From: Favolaschia claudopus
Lineage: Eukaryota; Basidiomycota; Agaricomycetes; Agaricales; Mycenaceae
Length of the DNA stretch: 64,000 nucleotides
Assembly: GCA_037176885.1 (NCBI GenBank)
Contig: JAWWNJ010000057.1
Span: 248,001 to 312,000, forward strand
Reading direction: 5' to 3'
Below the pieces are notes generated by a model, which saw nothing but the letters and a program-made list of their open reading frames with translations, did no database searches and was not told the DNA's origin. This document shows positions 45,457 through 57,467 of the stretch, piece by piece; position 1 is the stretch's first letter; every line of letters begins with the position of its first letter. Position numbers and translations under genes: made by a program.

Positions 45457-46064
45457 GACTCAACCCCACAGCCGCTGAGAGTCCACTGAGGCAGCTAAGT
45501 TAGTCACTGCCGCCTCCTAGTCTTGTGTTTACCGCGGGGGTCGGATCGTGTAGCTGTAGTATTAGGTAATATCATGTAAGCAGAGTTCGAGTCGCGTAAA
45601 TATCCTCTCAAAAACGCGATTTCTGTGAGGTTTCTGTCGGGACCCACCATATATGAGCTGAACTATGATCCTGTCGCCTCAGATTTCTCAAAAGGGAGCT
45701 GCGATGTCTTTCGCACAATATGCGCGTTTTCGGTCTTGGACTTTCGGCCGAAGCGGATCTGACGTTGCAAGAACACAACTGGGAATCTGCTTTTCTTCAA
45801 ACCGAGCTGTAAATATCCCAGAAGGTGTTTCAAAACATTCTTTTAATCCTTATAGGAGTATACCTCCCTGAAGTTATGTTTGTATCGGGAGGAGAGAAGC
45901 GTTAGAGCGAAGTTCGGAAGTTGCCGGCTTACATGATATTATATAATACCATCACTACACGATCAGACCCCCCGCGGTAAACAACAGACTCTATGTAGCG
46001 AGGGCACCGAGCTCAAGTACATAGAGCGTCTGTCTAGGAGAGACTAGCCGCCTCCGCTGAGTCG
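45457..46064. mobile_element. MITE-like inverted-repeat element
   Basis: Seen: 45526-45581 (TGTTTACCGCGGGGGTCGGA ... AATATCATGTAAGC) is the inverted partner of 45927-45983 with a handful of mismatches. Outer parts (GACTCAACC.. and ..GAGTCG; GCCGCCTCCTAGTC / GACTAGCCGCCTCCGC) are also roughly inverted. There is no coding frame inside. Exact ends and target duplications could not be fixed. Confidence 0.65.
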
Positions 46065-46727
46065 AAATTTTTGCCAAGTGTTGCTTGTACCCTCTAAGTA
46101 CTATACCCACCTATATTAACTCGTTTGATTCAAATCTTGTACAAGATACATCTACTCCTGCTTATCATGCATTCCACCGACTCCACCGGTGCGCCAAGGC
46201 CTACACTCGACTCGGACCCTACTCAGACCAGTGAATTTCCGGGCGAAGGGTGTCACATTGTCACGCAAAGCGGCCGGCCGACGGAATCCGACTGCATCCT
46301 CCCTTCCTTCACTCTTTCCTCACTGCAACCTCCGTGCAACAATGTCCCTCCGCTTATACTTCACGTTCCCTGGCAATGCTTCGCCGCCAATCTTGGACGA
46401 ATCAAACTTTCGCTCTTCTTACCCTACGCTGATCTCTGCAGCGATTACAATTGGAGGACCCTCAACATGTGTACTTCCCTCGTAATCTGCTCCCTACCCC
46501 CGACAGATTAACCTCCGTCGACTTCCTTTGCTATCGAAATGAGTTCGACCACAGCCAAAAGAAGGGCGTTCCGAGGGCGTCAACCATGACCCGACCCGGC
46601 CAAATCGTGCCGGTCAGCACATGCCTTCTTCAAATCGGTCTTTTCGGATTTTCACGATGCGATATAAAGTCCACCCCACCGTCATGGTACTCCCACTGGT
46701 CTGTTGGTTCTCGTTGTGCAGTCCTCG
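46065..46727. other. Upstream of second MFS gene
   Basis: No gene supported. A frame from 46168 (MHSTDSTGAPRPTLDSDPTQ) could be an extra 5' exon, but the ATG at 46728 gives the N-terminus expected for the family. Confidence 0.45.
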
Positions 46728-48923
46728 ATGTCTGCTGCAAGTGCATCCCCTCCTCACGATGTGTTCGACATCGAGCATATGCCGGTCGAGGACGACCCCC
46801 GCGCTTGGTCCCCATTTCGCAAGGTTCTTGAGAAATATACCGTTGGCCTTTTTTTGCTCTGTTCTCATCAGCTTCAGAACGTCGTCCTCGTCTTGATTGC
46901 TGCTGCGTCGCTAATAGCCGGCATTGCTACCAACATCCAAAATCGTATTATGCTTTTCGTGTTTTTATTCAAGCTCTGAATATCGTGTTTTTCCAGCTGC
47001 TAATGCCAACATGGAGGCAGATCTGCCTGCGACACCCTCACAAATCAGCTTGTCTCTGAGTTTGTTTATCGCTCTACAAGGATTATTCCCGTTGTTGTGG
47101 AGCGCATTGAGTGAAGTCAAGGGAAGGAAACTGGTGTATGTGCTCTCACTGGCCATTGCTGCTGCGGGAAGCGTAGTTGTTGCTATCAGCAAGACGATCA
47201 CACTGTAAGGACCTTCACTTTTTTTCTTCATCACGAGCGCTGAGATGAATTCAGTGTTATCATTTTTCGATGCGTACAGGCAGTGGGGTAAGTTTGGTCT
47301 CACGATATTTTAGACACTTCTTGGCTCATTCCTCTCGCAGCTCGTCGGCCGTAATGTCTCTCGGTTTGTACTCCGCGCCATAGCCGACGGTCATCTCACG
47401 AACTCAATATTATTAGGCGCCGCCACCTTAGCAGATATATTTGACCCTTCGGAGCGAGGAACGAAGATGGGCATCTACTACATGGCGCCATTGCTTGGGG
47501 TAAGTGTGAACAGCGGTACAGCTGGCTCCGGAACTCATTCTCGACAGCCTAGCTTAGCTCCTATGGCGGGAGGCGCTCTGACCACAGGCTTTAACTGGCG
47601 GGCCCCTTTTTGGTTCATGGCAGCTGTCACTGGGCTGAGCGGCATTTCGATCTTCCTGTTCTTGAAAGACACTTTCCGCAAAGAACGAAGTCTGACGTAT
47701 CAAAACGTCTTGAAGAGTCGACTGAAATCTCGGACCGCATCAGCTGCGACGAGCTGCACTACGACTGTGGTGGAGAGGGAACCGACAGGTCAAGAGCGGG
47801 GTGGTAGCCCTGCCCTGCCTGCAGATGTGGAAAAGCAGCCCAACGACAGCCTCGACGAGGCCACCGTGGTTCTTCCGGAGAAGCTCACACTCCGCGACGT
47901 CAATCCTTTCACACCGCTGTGGCTGGTGCTCCGCCGCAAGAACAATGTTGTGATATTAGTTGCGTCGGGTATGTGTTCCGCTAACACTTGCGGAGCGCGA
48001 CTGATCTTCTTCAGGACTCATGTTCGCCTTCAACTACGTTGTCGGTTTCACTGCCGCGCGGACGCTAAGCTCTGCATATGGATATGATGCTCTTATCGTT
48101 GGGCTTGTACTGTTATCATTTGGGCTAGGTTTGCCGTTTCTTCTCCGGCGTGCTTCCACTGCACTCACCGTGGATCTATCTGCTCAGGTAACCTTGCTGG
48201 TAGTTTATTAGGAGGCCGGTGGTCCGATATAAAACTGGCCCAGTATAAGGCTGCAAACGGTGGAGTGGGCTATCCCGAGGTCGATATATTCTTTCTTTTT
48301 GAGCTGGAAAAGTCCTAAATCGAAACAGATGCGTCTTAGGAGCACCAAATACGCATTCATCCTGATCCCCCCTTGTATTCTGACGTTTGGATGGCTCTCG
48401 GACCAACGCGTCCACGTTGCCGCGCTGTGTGTATTTCTTTTCTTGGCGGGATTTTTCATGATGTGCGTATCGATCTTTCGTTCACCGGTCGAGCATCGCG
48501 TGTTTAATACTTGCTGCTTATAGTTGGGCATATACCTCGACACTGGCATACGTCGTTGATGCCAATAATGGGCGCTCAGCCACTGCTGTTGCGCTGAACA
48601 GTGCATTCCGAGGTATCTCGGCGTTTGTGGCAACAGAGATAGCTGTGCCGCTTCAGGTGCGTTTTTCACCCCTCGATGATCTTGATTGATTCGGCAACTC
48701 ACTTTCTATTCGTATAAACCTGTAGGATTCCGTTGGTGATGGTATGACCTGCATTAACCTCTATTGCTATCGTGTGGTCTTATGAGTCTTGCTAGGGTGG
48801 CATTATACTATTTGGGCGGGGCTGTTAATACTGGCAGGGCTGTTTGTGTGGCTTGTGGAGTGGAAGGGAGCAGGATGGCGCTTGGCAGCGGAGAAGAGGG
48901 AGCGGGCGGCAGAAGATTCATGA
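46728..48923 (+). CDS. MFS transporter, drug/polyamine:H+ antiporter (TPO1-like) type
   Basis: Role: 12-span exporter of polyamines or toxic small molecules, usually in the plasma membrane. Seen: MSAASASPPHDVFDIEHMPV then EDDPRAWSPFRK (family N-terminus). Next come NVVLVLIAAASLIAGIATNI, NANMEADLPATPSQISLSLS, SEVKGRKLVYVLSLAIAAAG, ADIFDPSERGTKMGIYYMAP and FNWRAPFWFMAAVTG. The central loop has DTFRKERSLTYQNVLKSRLK. Later segments are RWSDIKLAQYKAANGGVGYP-E, MRLRSTKYAFILIPPCILTF, AYTSTLAYVVDANNGRSATA and LNSAFRGISAFVATEIAVPL. The C-terminus is KGAGWRLAAEKRERAAEDS, stop at 48923. About ten exons with short introns; the frame is preserved throughout. Confidence 0.88.
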
Positions 48924-49132
48924 AATAGATTGTGTATGCTTAAACGTATGTATCCTTAGACCACCTATAGAGTAATACATTTTCTTGACTTCCCTCAGCC
49001 GTTGGCCGTGCTTCGAGCTCGCAGTCCCTAGACTCTCTATTTTGGTATTCATCATTTTTTTATACCTTTGCTCTATTCCCACGCCGGCCGGCCTTTGTTG
49101 AATTTGTTTTGCCACTTTCTTCCAGTGCTGCC

Positions 49133-50250
49133 ATGTCTTCGCCCTCAAAATCGACGTCAGAGGTCGGAGAAAACGCTACCCTCTATAAGGTGTTTCTTTT
49201 ATCGATTGTACAATTAAATGAGTGCGATATGGCCCAGAAAGCGGATGATTGAGAACAGGATTGAGAGATGCTTTCTGAGAGTTGTTGAGTGCAAATTGCT
49301 GACCTAACAAATTGCACAGGCAAAAGAAAAGTTTCTAGCACATCTTGAGAACGTCGATACCAGCAATGGTCCAGTCAATACGCCGAACGTTCTGAAGTTT
49401 CGTTTCAAGCCAGAGATTGAAGCTGAGTTGAGAGCATTCGTGACGGAGCATGGCTGCTCGTACGCAGCTTCGGCCATTTCGATTTCTTATTGCTGACGAG
49501 CGTGGTCCGACGATACTTAGAATGGAGACGAGGATAGTCTCCCGAGCGGAGCAGGACAAAATCGATAAGCGAGTCAAGTCGGTAGGTCTACTTTCCTAGC
49601 TGCCACTTCGTCGGTGCAGTGACTTATAATCGCTCCTCTCTTTCAGTGTTCACAATACACATCATTCACAGTTACACCGGAGGCTCAACGAGAGTATCGA
49701 AAAAATCTTCAGGTGCCTCTGACTCCAACAAGCGACTCAGTTCCGAGTCGACTCTCGAAAAAAGTTGTCCTACGGGGGCCCGACTCCAATGGCAAAAAAG
49801 CTCGTGCCAAGAAGAGAAGTCCGATTCTGAGTCGTCGCACCAAACAAACACCAGTGGAGAGAGACACGCCGGAATGTATGTACACGCGTACGCCTCTGAT
49901 CCATCTGAACTTGCTGAACCATTCACTTTGCAGCTGAGGATCCTCTTGGATTAGAGCAGGATGATGATGTAGTTCCGAAAACGGACTCCGACCCAGCGTC
50001 CGCGTCGGAGGAGATGGTTATTCGGATTCCTATCAAGAAATTCGACGAGCTCTGTGGGCGGCTTGCGAGTGCGCTTTTGCTCCTGCCGACTGTGGATGCT
50101 GCGAGGGCGGTTGAATGTAGGGATGAGCTTGTGGAGGTTGCGCATGAGCTGCGGGAGTTGCGGCCGGTGGGTTTGAAGCGCGGGTTGAGCGTTACGGCCG
50201 GAGAGGGAGAAGGTTCGCGGCCGGCGGTTAAGAGGTTGCGTGAAGCTTGA
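49133..50250 (+). CDS. Uncharacterised charged, probably nuclear protein
   Basis: Seen: ATG at 49133 (MSSPSKSTSEVGENATLYK) and five exons. Exon 2 begins AKEKFLAHLENVDTSNGPVN and continues LKFRFKPEIEAELRAFVTEH. Exon 3 gives METRIVSRAEQDKIDKRVKS and exon 4 YTSFTVTPEAQREYRKNLQV. A basic stretch (NGKKARAKKRSPILSRRTKQ) and an acidic/leucine-rich C-terminus (MVIRIPIKKFDELCGRLASA; HELRELRPVG) follow, ending at 50250. The basic cluster resembles a nuclear localisation signal and the C-terminal part could form a coiled coil. I do not recognise the family. It is compact, intact and not repeat-associated, so it is probably a host gene. Confidence 0.65.
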
Positions 50251-51320
50251 TCAAAAGTTGGACTTGGGCTGGCTTGTTGCGAATCCGCGAATGTAGACTG
50301 GAAAACTAAAACAGAGGTGCCCTGTACGCGGTGGAGTCGAAAATCTTGACTGGTTGTATTGCGTTTGTGTATGTTGTATATAAAGATTGTCCCTGGTTCG
50401 TTCTGTTTTGGGTCTGGGTGACATCCGGGGATTTGCTCGTCGCGAAAGATTGATTCCAGGGCCCCTCTGAGGCGGACCACTAGCCTGAGTGCCAGCTAGC
50501 TATCAACTTATTCATCGTCCCGCGTTGGGAGCGCCTCAGGAGAGAGGATAGGTTCCAACATTCCATTCAATTAGATAGCTGGCCATCTCTGTCACCATAC
50601 TTTGTTCGCAGAATCGGGGGGACAACTGTTGTCGGTGGTCCTATAAATCCTTCATGATGTCAGTGATACTAATACAAAGGAGATCAAGGGCCAGGAGTCA
50701 TTTGACACCGTAAGAGCCACCTATTTGGTGGCGGGACGTTGACATTATTTGGCGAAGCTTTGGGATTGGAGGCTAATCATAGAGTTAACTCGGAGACATG
50801 CTCTTGAGGGTACATAGCAAGTATGTTTTCATGGTGGCTGGTAATTTGGTTCACCCACGACGATAATTTTAAGGTGCCTCGTGGCCTGCGCGAGTTCCAG
50901 CAGCAATGATGGGCTCGGTTTTGCCACAGAAGTAGGCGTAACTCGTTTTCAATTTCGGTAACACTTGTTGCAGATACCTTGGCCATCTCAAGAGTCCTAT
51001 ACGCCACGCGGGTTGATCCTTGCAGAGATAGAAAGGCCTGAGAAGCAAAGCAATCACACTTCCGACACAACGAAACCAATGACAAGCTTCCGAACTTGAC
51101 CAAATACTAATGAGAGCTGCGGCAGATTGGCGGCAGAGATATATGGTTTGAGGGCTTCCCAGGGCGGCGAATAAGATGAAAGCGAGGCATATATGAGTAC
51201 CCTCTAGCTATAGTTGATGATGGTAAGTGACAAGTAAACGAAGGATCATTCTGAGGTCACAGTGTGACGAGCTGCTTTAAATACCGCTACAATTGTCTCT
51301 GGACACTCCGACTGCTGGCA
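50251..51320. other. Intergenic, no gene supported
   Basis: A minus-strand frame (51103-50777) has no family features. The stretch otherwise holds only the 3' flank of the previous gene and the promoter of the nucleotidyltransferase gene. Confidence 0.5.
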
Positions 51321-54300
51321 ATGGCTTATTCTCAGCCTTCAGACGGTTCCAGTGAACATGTCTCCCAGCGCAGGCTTCCCAGCAGGCACAGATTCTTCGC
51401 CGACCTTTCCCAGTGTCTCTTCGACTTCGTGATCGAATTATTACCGACGACGGAGGAGATGGCTGTTAAAGAGAACGTCCGCAAGCTCCTCGAGCGTCTT
51501 ATCCGCACCATCGAGCCAGAGAGTCGCTTGTTATCCTTCGGAAGCACCGCCAACGGCTTCAGTCTTCGCAATTCCGGTCTGTAGGCGGCAATACTTCGCC
51601 ACCATGCACCAACTGACCGAAGGTACCAGACATGGACCTCTGCTGTCTGATTGACTCGGAAGAGCGCCTTTCCGCGACGGATCTAGTCACGATGCTCGGG
51701 GACCTCCTTGAACGCGGTCGGTGTATTCACCCGTCGGCTTGATCACTGTAATGTTAATAATGAATGCCGCTCTCAGAGACCAAATTCCATGTCAAGCCCC
51801 TGCCGCATGCGCGAATACCTATCGTCAAACTGTCTCTCGATCCATCGCCAGGCCTACCTCTCGGTATTGCCTGTGATATAGGATTCGAGAACCGACTCGC
51901 GTTGGAGAACACCCGTTTGCTTATGTGCTACGCCATGATAGACCCCACACGAGTCCGCACACTAGTTCTCTTCCGTGCGCCATTTTATTTGTCATCCCAC
52001 ACACTAGACACAAGTTCTCGGCCATGCTACCGATGGGTCAATCTCTCTGGTTTCAGCTGAAACGGAGGTATTGCTTCATCTTCAGCCAGTCGATATATGC
52101 GTGTTCATGGTGTGTTTATGTCCATGACTAATTTCATCTCTCCATTTACAGTCAAGGTCTGGAGCAAACGCAGGAAGATTAACTCTCCTTACAAGGGTAC
52201 ACTATCCTCTTACGGATATGTCCTTCTTGTCATATACTTTCTCGTACACGTCAAGAATCCCCCCATCCTACCGAATTTGCAGCAAATGCCGCCACTACGG
52301 CCAATATCGAAAGAAGACACCCACCTTGCCGGGTACAATACTTGGTTCTTCGATGACATCGAACTGTTGCGGACGCGATGGCATTCGGATAATAACGAGA
52401 GCGTCGCTGAATTGTGAATTCGTCTGCTTGGCTTTTCAATCACGGAGACTGATCAAGTTCAAGGCTTATCGACTTCTTCCGCTACTTTGCCCGAGATTTC
52501 AGCTACAACACAGGAGTCGCATCCATACGTGCTGGCTTACTGAAGAAGACTGCCAAAGGTTGGCAAAACGATGTAGGGTCATGTCCTTTGACGGCCGCAA
52601 CGTTTACTAACCATATTAAAGCTGTCTTCCAGTAGGTATAACGATTCTCGTGAGCGAAATCGTCTCTGTATCGAAGTATGATACCCCCGCCACAATCCGT
52701 CATCGACCTGACCGTCTCACAGGATCCCTTCGAACTGGACTTCAATGTTGGGCGTTGCGTCACCAAAGATGGGATATATACCGTGAGCGTGCCTCTTGGT
52801 TATTTATAATCTCTTTCTTATACGGCGCCACAGATCCGTGGTGAATTTATGCGGGCTTCTCGTATACTTGCTAATCGCCCGGAACGGGCTGTCGTCGCGC
52901 TTGCCGAGCTGTGTGCGGAACGGGCTGACGAAGATCTCGTATCTGCTCCCTCTTCTTCCTACGCCGTGATACGGCCTCCTCCGCAGACGCCGTATTCAGT
53001 GGGCAGTGGCAATGGGAGGCTCAAGGCCCCCGCTGCTCCCACAATATCTGTCCCTATTTCCGTCACGCCGAGCCCGGCGGCACCGACGACGCTCCCGGCG
53101 CATCCGCCATCGGCACACATGGCACCGCGGCGAAGTAAGTGGACCAGCCCACCGCCACCGGATGCCCCGGAGGATGCCCGGGCTCTTTTCGAAAGTAACC
53201 TCGGGCATGGACTGGAGCTCGCCACAAGTTCTACCGAGGCTCGCGAGCCAGACCACCTTGCGGCCGAGTCAGCGTCAGAGCATTCTACCTCGGAAGGCGC
53301 GAGTGAGATATTCACCGATACTGACGCCAGCGTTAGCGATGCGGGAAGCGACGTCGTCTCCGTTCGTTCATTCACAGAAGGTGTTGCCGTGCAAAAAGGC
53401 GACCCAGCTTCGGCACATGGCAGCGGCTGGCGACGTCCTTCTTGGCATGCTTTGCGCCCGCCAATACCTCAGCATCAACACCTTGCGGTGGATTCAGCAT
53501 ACTACGGAACGGGGGGTCGTGCAAGCACAGGCGCGCGCGGCCGTAATCAACGCGATCGGGAGCGAGCTGCTGCCGGCCCGCCCACCGCTTGGTCGAACGA
53601 CCCGAGTCCCTCTCCATCACGGCGTTCATCTTCCGGTCCACCACGTACGGTCAGTGGATGGATGCCAGGACCGTCTTTGACCGCGACCCCGGTAGCAATG
53701 CTACCACCACTTCCTCCTTCGCCTGAATCATCCCTTCCCTCACCTCATTCCCCTTCAGGACAGCATTTTTCGCATTTCGAGACTTCTCACACTGTATATT
53801 ATCAGACATCTCCACGGCCCAGCCCACATTCCAGTCCGCGGCCGAACGTATACCCCACCTCTGGATCCACCTCGTCATACACAAACGCACCCAGCTCATA
53901 CTCCCCTGGGGGCTCTTCGCCCTCGCGTCAACCACAATATCCCCAGTTCCTGAGCAACAGCAACATCATAGGGCTTCGTGTCCCGCCTGATGTGTTTCCA
54001 TCTAACCATCCGCCATTATCATCGCCTGTAGCGTCGTCTTCCTCAGGCCTCATGTCGCGCGAACATACCCCTGTGCCCAAAATGAATAGTCATTATAGCA
54101 ATAACTCCAACCTCGGCGGACAGCCGAATCCGCCGTCACCGTCGTGGACGCGTATTGTTTCACAGCACACGCAGACGCATTCCCGGTCCAACTCGACAAA
54201 CGCACCGACACCAAAGCCGCATTCGGCTCCTGTATTTTCACAACAGCAGCAAGCTCCACATGTATCATCTAGTTGCTCTTCTCCTCGACAACCCGACCAT

Positions 54301-54681
54301 CCTTCTCCTCGACCTTCGTCTAGTTCTCCCCCGCAGCCATCCACATCCACGTCCTCTTACTCTCCTCAGCCTTTATCCTCATCATCACCGCCGCCACCTG
54401 TACCGAGTACATCCAAAGATCATCTTCATCCCCCTCGATCCCAGGACGAGGAGGACCACGAGCGCGATCGCAGCTCCTCGACAGCGAGCTCACCGACGCC
54501 CTCGCTATCGACGGGGTATGAAACATCTGTTTCCATGTCTCCTTCGCCTTCCCCGCCTCTGAAGTCGGGATCTGGCGGCAAAGTCACGGCACCGACATCT
54601 CCTACTCGCGCTGAAATCGACGACGAGCAGCCTAGAGAACTTGTCCAGGAACCGACAATCACACTCAAATCCGACTCATGA
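51321..54681 (+). CDS. Cid1-type non-canonical poly(A)/poly(U) polymerase
   Basis: Role: adds A or U to RNA 3' ends. Seen: ATG at 51321. The catalytic Gly-Ser/Asp signature is LLSFGSTANGFSLRNSD-MDL, completed across an intron near 51581-51629. Next come SEERLSATDLVTMLGDLLER and ARIPIVKLSLDPSPGLPLGI. The third Asp is in ACDIGFENRLALENTRLLMC. The PAP-associated part is GTLSSYGYVLLVIYFLVHVK and then IDFFRYFARDFSYNTGVASI. The final exon, from about 52834, reads RGEFMRASRILANRPERAVV and then about 550 residues of Pro/Ser-rich, probably disordered sequence to 54681. Catalytic residues are all present. The large tail exceeds that of yeast Cid1 and may bind RNA or partners (inference). Confidence 0.88.
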
Positions 54682-55336
54682 CAGTGTCATATCCATCTCA
54701 TGAAATCTCGCCTCGCCTCTGCTATCGTCATGCTCAATCCCTGTCCCTGTCCGCGTCGGCCTCTCCCGATTCGCTCTCTGTCTCGCTGTCGAATTTGCAC
54801 ATCGTATCTTCATATCTATGTCAATGGCAGCATCACCCACTACATCCATCCTTGAGCATATGCATATCGTACTCACCAATCGCATCTACTAACGAAGTAT
54901 CGCACTCTTAGAAGTTGTACTGTCGCTCGCTCCAATTGGGCGACCTTGCTCTCATGTTTCCTCGTAGCATCGCATTGTTATGCATGTACTTAGTAGCCTG
55001 AAAACCGACAGAAAAATGGCAGAAGTGAGCGCAATGGGTAAGGATGGCACACTAGATATAGAACTTCCTGCACGAATTGACGCGGACCAGATGTCTCGCT
55101 TCAAGCAAGCGATGTTCGACAGCTATTTAGCGGGATTTACTGATACCCAGGTAGACGGGGAATACTCAAACCGAGACGGAAATTAGGGAGCGTGAAGGTC
55201 GAGACAACTGACCAGTATATTTACAGCTATACCCGCGTTACTAACGGGGCGCCCCGCTTGTTTGTGATTATGATTCCTATAGACGCGCGACTGCAAGATG
55301 ACCAAAAGACCCAACACAAATAAATACCAGAAAGAT
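54682..55336. other. Intergenic between convergent genes
   Basis: 3' flanks of the Cid1-type and ITPase genes. A 68-codon frame at 54980-55186 (DIELPARIDADQMSRFKQAM) has no known family; it could be a tiny gene but is not supported further. Confidence 0.45.
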
Positions 55337-56168
55337 CTAATGCAGAGAGTGAAGAAATTCTCGTAGTTTCTCTAGCGCTTTGTAACGATGTGAGAGCTTG
55401 TTTTTCTGGTCGGTTGGCATCTCCGCGTAACTAGAGAAGAATGGATCAATTGCAATTTTCACAGTAAATAAGCGGCCTACGTCAAGCCAGTGCCTGTAGG
55501 CTCAAATACAGCGTCCCATCCGAAGATACCGGGACCTCTAGCCGGTACAATCGAGCCGTCTGTCCTGCCTTCGAATAAAATCGGCTCCGTTCCTGCATGA
55601 TAGCGTTTGTCCGATGATAATGATGGAGGGCGCTTTGTATACCTGGGCCTGCTGAGTAGGCAAAAGTGCACAGTGCCCAAGCGGCTTTCGTTGGAAAGCC
55701 GACCAGGAGCGTATTGAGACCCTCATGGCCTAAATCGGCCAGAAAATATTTTATGTAAGGTCCAGGAAGGCCGTGAAGCGCTTCAAAGCAGAGAGCTGTA
55801 TCTTCTGTGATACAAGGTCCGCCGAGCTAGCAAAAAGTCGGCGATTTCCATAAATTCATGGAGATCCTGAAACCAATATTATGTACCAACCAGCTCGGCG
55901 GCCCGGCGACATTTTGCGATAGCGACTTCCTGTGTGGTCCCTTGAACTTCGGGAACTGAACTCGTATATGAGCATGCAAAGCAGGTTTCAGTGATAATGT
56001 CGCTTGCTGTCCAGGGAGCGGGATTCTATTTCAATGGGTTTTCCGCCCGCCGACAAGATCGCTTTGACCTCTTTCAGCTTGTTCGCATTCCCAGTGACGA
56101 AGGCTGCAGGATATCAGTGTTAGATATGTCCGATTTTCGTGGCCTTTACTGAGGTTAGCTTTAGCCAT
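55337..56168 (-). CDS. HAM1: Inosine triphosphate pyrophosphatase (HAM1/ITPA)
   Basis: Role: hydrolyses ITP, dITP and XTP to monophosphates, keeping damaged purines out of nucleic acids; cytosolic dimer. Seen: ATG at 56168. The first exon joins [20 protein letters not shown], then [48 protein letters not shown] holds the catalytic Asp region. [40 protein letters not shown] and [20 protein letters not shown] follow. The C-terminus is [20 protein letters not shown], stop at 55337. The intron at 56007-55956 begins GC rather than GT, and removing it restores the conserved SLDIPEVQG. Six exons, intact. Confidence 0.92.
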
Positions 56169-57467
56169 GACTCGGACTTCGCTTTTCTGTCAGGGTGATG
56201 GGCAAGTTCAACGAGCATCATCATTACGGCATCCAACAATCTTGACCTCAACGTCCCAGTCTTTCGTCGGCCTTCAAGCAGCCAGAACTCAGCGGTATTT
56301 GGCAGTATCGCCCGAACTGAATATCACTGTCTTTTACATCTCTCAGAGTCTTTTTCCGTCTTGTCGGCACTTGTACTGTCCACATTTCCACCTCGTTCGA
56401 CTTTTTTCGTCAATTCTTTTCAGCGCGAAGGCCTGGCTGTGTTCTGATCTTGGTTCTGATGGCAAAACAATCCAAAGCGGTCAGTGGTAGGTCGGCTGGC
56501 TTTCTTGGCAACAAGGAATCTCTATCTGTAAGCAACCACCGGACATCTGCAGCCTCTGTGATTTTCAACGAGCAAATGCCTACACAATTTCAAGTGTTAA
56601 GCGATGAACACTATATAGAATCATGACAGGGTTGACTGAAGCATATGCACGAACTAGTACAGCTTCAGGTTTGCAGCAAGTCTGCAGCGAATCAGTTGAC
56701 TTCCCTGACAAAAAAATTTACAGCATTTTCCGAGCGTTCCAAGTCATTCCAAGACTAGACATGCAACCTGACTCACCTGCAATTCAGCCGACCATGCGTC
56801 TTGCACAAGTATTCTATCTTCACTGTTACACTCATTCAGGGTGCTTCTGGCAGAGCATATGCGTCCAGGATTTTTCGATCCAGAAACGGAAGCGGAACTT
56901 CTGATTTAGGAACAGCCGTGAGTACAGCCCGAGTCCTTTATCCGCCCGCATTTGAAAATCCCTGAGCGTCTTGAAACCTGAAATTTCCCTTCTGAACATG
57001 CAGTGCGAAGGAACCGACTTGGGATTTCGATCCTCTTTTGACCGAGCATGTCTCGGTCTTGATTCCGATGCTTCAAGTTGTAACTTGTCGGATTACATGG
57101 TTTGAAGGACACTCAGCTAACTGCACCAATATTCGACGGACTCTTGTAAGTGCAGTGAATGTGGTTCGTGTATAAGGCTAATGTGTTCTCAGGACCGTTT
57201 TCGACTTCGCCTCCACAAATAGTGAATTAATTTCTTGGGTTTCCAAATCAGGAAATCATGCACAAAGGGGTGCATTGCCACCGAGTGCCACACACACAGC
57301 CCCCAGCGCTTCTCGAATCATTCTCATTGTGACCCAATATTCTGATCACAGCACACAGTTTTCGATAAGTATATAAGGCAGCACCTTGTGTGGCCACAGC
57401 TTTCAAAGCCAACTACTCCCCATACTCGGACTTGAGCTACAAATTTCCACTCGCATCTTACTTCACA
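56169..57467. other. Intergenic, no gene supported
   Basis: Short frames in several phases (for example 56167-56490 and 56623-56904) lack motifs. A TATA-like TATATAAGG lies near 57369, upstream of the vWA gene. Confidence 0.5.

Noticed and set aside
49672..50480. Minus-strand ORFs opposite the uncharacterised gene
   Set aside because: Antisense of a Ser/Arg/Glu-rich plus-strand protein that has consistent splice sites.
52959..53375. Minus-strand ORF of 138 codons inside the Cid1-type gene
   Set aside because: It is an antisense shadow of the tail exon, rich in Ala/Gly/Ser with no motif.
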